Shown here one piece after another: positions 8,179 to 11,530 of a DNA stretch of 11,530 nt. The number at the start of each line of letters is the position of its first letter. Positions within the stretch are counted from its first letter, which is position 1. The notes beneath the pieces are model-generated. The model saw only the letters and a program-made list of their open reading frames with translations. It was not told the origin of the DNA and did no database searches. The position numbers and the translations under genes were made by a program. Location: positions 1-11,530 of the forward strand of contig JAICKM010000150.1 of the NCBI GenBank assembly GCA_025927935.1, read 5' to 3'. The DNA comes from Chloroflexia bacterium. GTDB taxonomy: Bacteria > Chloroflexota > Chloroflexia > QHBQ01 > JADMIH01.

Positions 8179-9636
8179 ATGCAGACGTATGAAATCGCGC
8201 CCGACGAATCGATGGAGATGCTGGTGCGGACGTTGAGCCGCATGGTCCGCCGGGACAAAGACCTGGTCCTGGTGATCCCGGCGGGGGTGAATCCCTTTGC
8301 CGGCGTCGAGAGCGTGAGCAAGCTCAAAGGGGTGATGCGCAGCTATGACGCGCGCCTCCAGGTGCAGGCCGCCGATCCCGCCGTCGCCGCGCTGTTCCAG
8401 GAGGCAGGCATCCCGGTCAGTCCGCTCACCGCGAACACACCCCCCGCGCCGCAGGCGCCCGCGCCGCAGACCGCCGCGCCCCGGCCCCCCGCCAATCCGC
8501 TGCCCTTCCCGGCGCCCGCGACTCCGCCCCAACCAGCCATCCAGCACTTTGTCCCCGGCGGGCAGGACACGCCCCCGGCCGCTCAGGCCGGGCCGGGCGG
8601 CGCGGGCGATCTGCCCGCCGACATTGCCAACATGAACTTTGATTTCGAGGACGTGGGCCAACCCGCGCCCGCCAACCCGGCGCCCTATGTGCCCGCGCCG
8701 CCGCAGAAAGGCGGCTTCCTGCAAAAGCTGATGGGCCGGTCCGCGCCGGAATCGCCGCCGGGCCGGCCCCGACCCGACGCCGATCATCCGCTGCCCCAGC
8801 CCGATTGGGCGCAGAGTGGGGCCGGCCCGGAATCCGCCGATCCGTTCGGTGAGGGGCCCGCCGGTCTCGACGTGACCATGCCCGAGTGGCTGCGCGATGC
8901 GCCCGCGGAGCCGCCCGCCGCCGGCAACCGGGTCGTGGGCCGGCTGCCCGCCTCCAACCTCGATGTGACCATGCCCCAGATCGGCGGCAACGCGCCCAGC
9001 GCCGGCCCCGGCACCGGCGACCTTGGTGTGCCGTCGTGGCTCGCGGAATACGGCCAGGGCAATCCACCCTCCGCGCCGTCCCCGGCCTCCACGTCCGCCA
9101 TGCCCGCCTGGCTGGCCGAAGACGCGGGGGCGAGTTCGGCGGCCCCGGCCGGACCCGCCGGCGATGCCGGGGGGTTGCCGGAGTGGCTGCGCGATGAGAC
9201 TCCCGTCGCGCCCCCGTTCCAGCCCGGTCCCTATAGTGCGCCCGTACCCGCCTGGCCCGCGGCCAATGCAGCCCAGGGCAATCCGCCGCCGGCCGTCTCG
9301 CCTGCGGGGGGCCAGGCGTCCGCCGCGCCGCCCGCCCCATCGGCGCCCGCCCCGCCCAGCCAACCCGCCCCGACGGCGGGACTTGGCGGGCCGGAGCAAA
9401 CTGCCGAGTCGATCACCCAGGCTGTGCGCGCGGCGGGGCTGGATGGGCGCACCCGCGCCCTCTTGATCTTCGGCATGGCCCTGGTGCGTCTGGCGCCGGG
9501 CGAGGCCGCCGCGGGCGCCGCCGCCGCGCGCCAGGCCGGGTGCTCGAAGGAAGAACTCCAGTTGGTGGTCGAAATGGCGCAGGCATTGGGTGGCGGCCCC
9601 AGCGAGCGCCTGGGCCGCAAAGTCCTGGGGAGCTAG
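8179..9636 (+). CDS. hypothetical Pro/Ala-rich protein with PxWL motifs and a CMD-like C-terminal domain
   Basis: I do not recognise a named family for this 485-residue cytoplasmic protein. Residues 1-80 look folded: a helix, then DLVLVIPAGVNPF (28-40) and a segment ending LFQEAGIPV (72-80). This recalls a small alpha/beta module that precedes other domains in Chloroflexota proteins. Residues 81-405 are low complexity and rich in Pro, Ala and Gly. They carry a repeated linear motif: PEWLRD (235-240), PSWLAE (285-290), PAWLAE (309-314) and PEWLRD (334-339), with LDVTMP occurring twice (230-235, 261-266). Residues 410-485 are helical, with TRALLIFGMALVRLA and AGCSKEEL, and resemble a carboxymuconolactone decarboxylase/AhpD fold without the CxxC-H active site. 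There is no signal peptide or membrane segment. A scaffold or adaptor role is a guess. GGAGGAA supports the start. It is probably in one operon with the methyltransferase five bases downstream. Confidence 0.8.
   Translation: MQTYEIAPDESMEMLVRTLSRMVRRDKDLVLVIPAGVNPFAGVESVSKLKGVMRSYDARLQVQAADPAVAALFQEAGIPVSPLTANTPPAPQAPAPQTAAPRPPANPLPFPAPATPPQPAIQHFVPGGQDTPPAAQAGPGGAGDLPADIANMNFDFEDVGQPAPANPAPYVPAPPQKGGFLQKLMGRSAPESPPGRPRPDADHPLPQPDWAQSGAGPESADPFGEGPAGLDVTMPEWLRDAPAEPPAAGNRVVGRLPASNLDVTMPQIGGNAPSAGPGTGDLGVPSWLAEYGQGNPPSAPSPASTSAMPAWLAEDAGASSAAPAGPAGDAGGLPEWLRDETPVAPPFQPGPYSAPVPAWPAANAAQGNPPPAVSPAGGQASAAPPAPSAPAPPSQPAPTAGLGGPEQTAESITQAVRAAGLDGRTRALLIFGMALVRLAPGEAAAGAAAARQAGCSKEELQLVVEMAQALGGGPSERLGRKVLGS
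9627..9632 (+). promoter_or_regulatory. Shine-Dalgarno site supporting a CTG start
   Basis: GGGGAG lies nine bases before CTG 9642 and overlaps the last codons of the upstream gene. No ATG, GTG or TTG occurs in this frame between GTG 9540 and the SAM-binding motif of the downstream methyltransferase, so this site points to CTG as initiator. Confidence 0.5.
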
Positions 9637-9641
9637 CGACC

Positions 9642-10184
9642 CTGAATCACGCAGACCATGTCGCGCTGTTGCGGGATGGCGTGCCGGAGCCGGGCGGCGT
9701 CTGGGCCGACCTTGGCTCCGGCGAGGGCGCCTTCACCCTCGCCTTGGCCGACCTGCTCGGTCCCGGCGGGCGCATCTGTTCGGTGGATCGCGACCGGGGC
9801 GCCCTCGACGTGCAGGCCCGCGCCCTACGCGCCCGGTTCCCCGCCGTGCAAGTCCAGACCCGTGCCGCCGACTTTACCCGGCCCCTCGACTTGCCCTCGC
9901 TCGACGGCATCGTGATGGCGAACTCGCTCCATTTTGTGCGCCACCCCGCGCCGGTGCTCGCCCTCCTGCGCGGCTACCTCCGCCCCGGTGGCCGGCTGAT
10001 CGTGGTGGAATATAACGCGGACCACGGCAACATGTGGGTGCCGCATCCTTTCTCTTATCCCACCTGGGTCACGCGCGCCGAGGAAGCTGGATTCGTCGAT
10101 ACGCGCCTGCTTGCCACCATCCCCAGCCGCTTCCTCGGCGAAATCTATTCCGCGCTCAGCCGCAACCCCACGCTGTCGCACTAG
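9642..10184 (+). CDS. small class I SAM-dependent methyltransferase, probable CTG start
   Basis: The protein is 180 residues from CTG 9642. Motif I is VWADLGSGEGAF (20-31), VDRD (48-51) is the acidic end of strand 2, and AADF (75-78) and LDGIVMANSLHFV (87-99) follow. LRPGGRLIVVEYN (113-125) is strand 5, and TWVTRAEEAGF (141-151) completes the fold. Its N-terminus, NHADHVALLRDGVP, is what I expect directly before motif I in this family, so little or nothing is missing. The frame is also open upstream to GTG 9540, but that start would overlap the preceding gene by 97 bases with a non-conserved, low-complexity extension. It follows the PxWL gene by five bases, so co-transcription and a joint role are likely. 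The substrate is unknown. It shows no specific similarity to the methyltransferase at 5381 beyond the fold. Confidence 0.82.
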   Translation: MNHADHVALLRDGVPEPGGVWADLGSGEGAFTLALADLLGPGGRICSVDRDRGALDVQARALRARFPAVQVQTRAADFTRPLDLPSLDGIVMANSLHFVRHPAPVLALLRGYLRPGGRLIVVEYNADHGNMWVPHPFSYPTWVTRAEEAGFVDTRLLATIPSRFLGEIYSALSRNPTLSH

Positions 10185-10201
10185 GCCGCGCAGGCGGCCT
10201 T
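10183..10201 (+). terminator. hairpin overlapping the methyltransferase stop codon
   Basis: AGGCCGC (10183-10189) pairs perfectly with GCGGCCT (10194-10200) around GCAG, and the TAG stop (10182-10184) runs into its first bases. Only two T follow. It is a plausible but weak rightward terminator or 3'-end stabiliser. Confidence 0.45.
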
Positions 10202-10208
10202 CGCGCGA

Positions 10209-10238
10209 GGTAGCCGGCGGCTTGAGTCGCCGGGCTAC
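10209..10238. terminator. bidirectional hairpin between convergent genes, REP-like
   Basis: GTAGCC (10210-10215) pairs with GGCTAC (10233-10238). Inside, GGCGGC (10216-10221) pairs with GTCGCC (10226-10231, one G-T pair) around a TTGA loop, leaving G10232 bulged. It lies between the rightward methyltransferase and the leftward dehydrogenase, where a two-way terminator is expected, but it has no T tract on either strand. Its left half repeats at 8138-8150, and it resembles the GTAGTGGCCGCTTTC segment at 5227-5241, so it may instead be one copy of a dispersed palindromic repeat. Confidence 0.5.
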
Positions 10239-10253
10239 GCCGCGCCGGGCGCC

Positions 10254-11303
10254 CTACACCCCGCCGATCTCCAGCAGGACCTTGCCCAGGCGGCCCGGAT
10301 CGCTCAGCGCGGCCATCGCCTGCGGCGCTTCGTCCAGCGGATAGGTCCGCCAGATCATTCCTTCGACCTGTCCCGATACCGTCGCGGCCAGCGTCTCCGC
10401 CAGGTCGCCCCGGCTGCCCCCGGTGGACCCGATGATCTGCTGCTGGCGGTTGTAGAACGGCCCCAGGTCGAGCGTGACCTGGGCGCCGGTCAGCACGCCG
10501 CAGGTGGCATAGCGCCCGCCCTGCGCCAGCGCCGCGATGCTCATCGGCCACGTCACCGCCCCCAGTGGGTCCAGCGCGACATCCACGCCGCGCCCCGCGC
10601 TCAATTCGCGGATACGCGCGTTCACGTCCTCCTGCTCGCGGTCGATGACCGCGGCGGCGCCCAGGGCGCGCAGCCGCTCCGCCGCCTCAGCGCCCCGCGC
10701 CAGCGCCCACACGGTCGCCCCGCGCCGCGCCGCGAACTGCACCCCATACGTCCCGATACCCCCGGTCGCGCCGACCACCAGCACATTTTCGCCCGCCCGG
10801 ACGCCCGCCCGGTCCACCAGGTGGCGCGCGGTCGCGCCGTCAAGCGCCGCCGCGCACGCCTGGGCCAGGGACAGCCCCGCCGGCACGGGGATGGCATTGC
10901 GCGCCGGGATCACCAGGTACTCCGCGAACCCGCCGTTGGTCTGCACACCGAGAATCGGCAACCCCGGCTCGCTGATATAAGTCGAGCAATCGATCTCGCG
11001 CCCGCGCAGGCAATAGTAGCAGCGGTCGCAGTACCGGCGGAAGGCCACCGCCACCCGCGTGCCCACCGGCGGACTTTCCACGCCCGGCCCTACGGCGTCG
11101 ACCACCCCGGCGACTTCGCACCCCGGCGTATGCGGCAAAGGCAGGTTGGCGAAGCGCCCGCGCATGGTGCTCATATCGACGGGGTTCACGCCGCAATACG
11201 CGACGCGCAAGCGCACTTCCCCGGCGCCGGGGGCAGGGGTCTCGCTCTCCAGGCGGGTCAGTTTCTCCGGACCGCCGAACTCGGCGTATTGCCAGCTTTT
11301 CAC
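10254..11303 (-). CDS. medium-chain zinc-type alcohol dehydrogenase / quinone oxidoreductase-like protein
   Basis: This is a 349-residue NAD(P)-dependent oxidoreductase of the MDR superfamily. The GroES-like N-terminal domain has YCGVNPVDM (36-44), LPHTPGCEVAG (56-66) and a complete structural zinc lobe, Cys92-x2-Cys95-x2-Cys98-x7-Cys106. The Rossmann domain has VLVVGATGGIGTYGVQ (174-189). Strand 2 ends in ALARG with no acidic residue, which favours NADP(H). The catalytic zinc site is not standard: C37 is present, but the usual Gly-His-Glu reads Gly-Cys-Glu (61-63), and D155 stands where ADHs often have Cys. The enzyme may be zinc-free and act like a quinone/enone reductase, or use a Cys/Glu/Asp site. 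GTG 11303 is chosen for AAGGAG six bases upstream and because the family starts near 'MKSWQYAEFGGPE'. The frame extends to TTG 11357 without support. It is monocistronic and convergent with the methyltransferase. Confidence 0.9.
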   Translation of the reverse strand: MKSWQYAEFGGPEKLTRLESETPAPGAGEVRLRVAYCGVNPVDMSTMRGRFANLPLPHTPGCEVAGVVDAVGPGVESPPVGTRVAVAFRRYCDRCYYCLRGREIDCSTYISEPGLPILGVQTNGGFAEYLVIPARNAIPVPAGLSLAQACAAALDGATARHLVDRAGVRAGENVLVVGATGGIGTYGVQFAARRGATVWALARGAEAAERLRALGAAAVIDREQEDVNARIRELSAGRGVDVALDPLGAVTWPMSIAALAQGGRYATCGVLTGAQVTLDLGPFYNRQQQIIGSTGGSRGDLAETLAATVSGQVEGMIWRTYPLDEAPQAMAALSDPGRLGKVLLEIGGV

Positions 11304-11309
11304 CGGGCG

Positions 11310-11315
11310 CTCCTT
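11310..11315 (-). promoter_or_regulatory. Shine-Dalgarno site deciding the dehydrogenase start
   Basis: Read on the minus strand, AAGGAG is followed after six bases by GTG (11303-11301). No comparable site precedes the upstream in-frame TTG at 11357. Confidence 0.75.
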
Positions 11316-11380
11316 TCCAGTACCTCTCCAGCTTTGCCGCTCTGAGTTGTCTGACAAATGACACGCTCTCTTGCTCCTTA

Positions 11381-11386
11381 ATAATA
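11381..11386 (-). promoter_or_regulatory. possible -10 element for the dehydrogenase
   Basis: On the minus strand this reads TATTAT, five of six matches to the sigma70 -10, in an AT-rich patch 78 bases upstream of the start codon. The hexamer 17 bases further upstream, GCAACA, is a poor -35, so the call is tentative. Confidence 0.3.
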
Positions 11387-11468
11387 CCCGAAATCAGGCA
11401 TTCTGTTGCGCACCAGCCGCTGCGCGGAGGAGGACAAGAAAAACATATTACTTGGAGAAGGCGAAAGC

Positions 11469-11530
11469 GTGCCAGAGGTGACCCCATCGCCAGACGGATT
11501 GTCGCTGAGTCTATCAGCCGGGGGCGCGCC
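11469..11530 (+). CDS. possible start of a divergent gene, cut by the window edge
   Basis: GTG 11469 follows GGAGAAG (11454-11460) by eight bases and opens a frame (MPEVTPSPDGLSLSLSAGGA) to the end of the window. Twenty codons cannot identify a product, and the call rests on the ribosome site and on the divergent position next to the dehydrogenase. If it is not a gene, 11304-11530 is simply a 227-base upstream region. Confidence 0.25.
   Translation, partial: MPEVTPSPDGLSLSLSAGGA

Noticed and set aside
8080..9399. 439-codon minus-strand open frame opposite the PxWL gene
   Set aside because: It has extreme Gly/Arg composition and no start signals; the plus frame has a strong ribosome site and folded ends.
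9658..9915. ATG at 9658 as the start of the second methyltransferase
   Set aside because: It is in a different frame and reads a Pro/Arg/Ser-rich shadow sequence.

Overview
The window is GC-rich bacterial chromosome (about two thirds G+C by eye) and most likely comes from the phylum Chloroflexota. That placement is inferred from three things: a tryptophan-type T-box in front of a complete trpDCFBA cluster, a secreted glycoside hydrolase carrying two copies of a 'FGYP ... YFERARFE.HPEN' module, and a Pro/Ala-rich protein with scattered 'P-x-W-L' motifs. As I recall, the last two are common in Chloroflexota. No rRNA, tRNA or CRISPR array is present.

Positions 1-327 are the leader of the trp operon. 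They hold a tRNA-sensing T-box with a UGG specifier, an antiterminator with a UGGC acceptor-binding bulge, and a competing intrinsic terminator. Positions 328-5128 hold trpD, trpC, trpF, trpB and trpA, which turn anthranilate into tryptophan. trpE and trpG are not in the window. The genes abut or overlap except at trpF-trpB. That gap holds a small, lower-GC element with heptamer-based inverted repeats, which also supplies the last residues of TrpF. A strong hairpin follows trpA.

Positions 5129-6199 hold a structured spacer and a class I SAM-dependent methyltransferase. A sigma70-like promoter near 6277-6305 precedes an exported GH5-like glycosidase (6373-8118). Next come a low-complexity 'PxWL' protein with folded ends (8179-9636) and, five bases later, a second small methyltransferase (9642-10184) whose best start codon is CTG; these two are probably co-transcribed.

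Two hairpins separate this rightward set from a leftward gene (10254-11303) for a zinc-lobe medium-chain alcohol dehydrogenase/quinone oxidoreductase-like enzyme. The last 227 bases are its upstream region and perhaps the first codons of a divergent gene cut by the window edge.

The trp operon and its leader form one clear regulatory and metabolic unit. The genes to the right show no obvious link to tryptophan. I see no evidence for a defence, secretion or biosynthetic system of a new type. The most unusual items are the repeat element inside the trp operon with its TrpF tail, the PxWL protein with a CMD-like C-terminus, the tandem modules on the glycosidase, and the CTG start.
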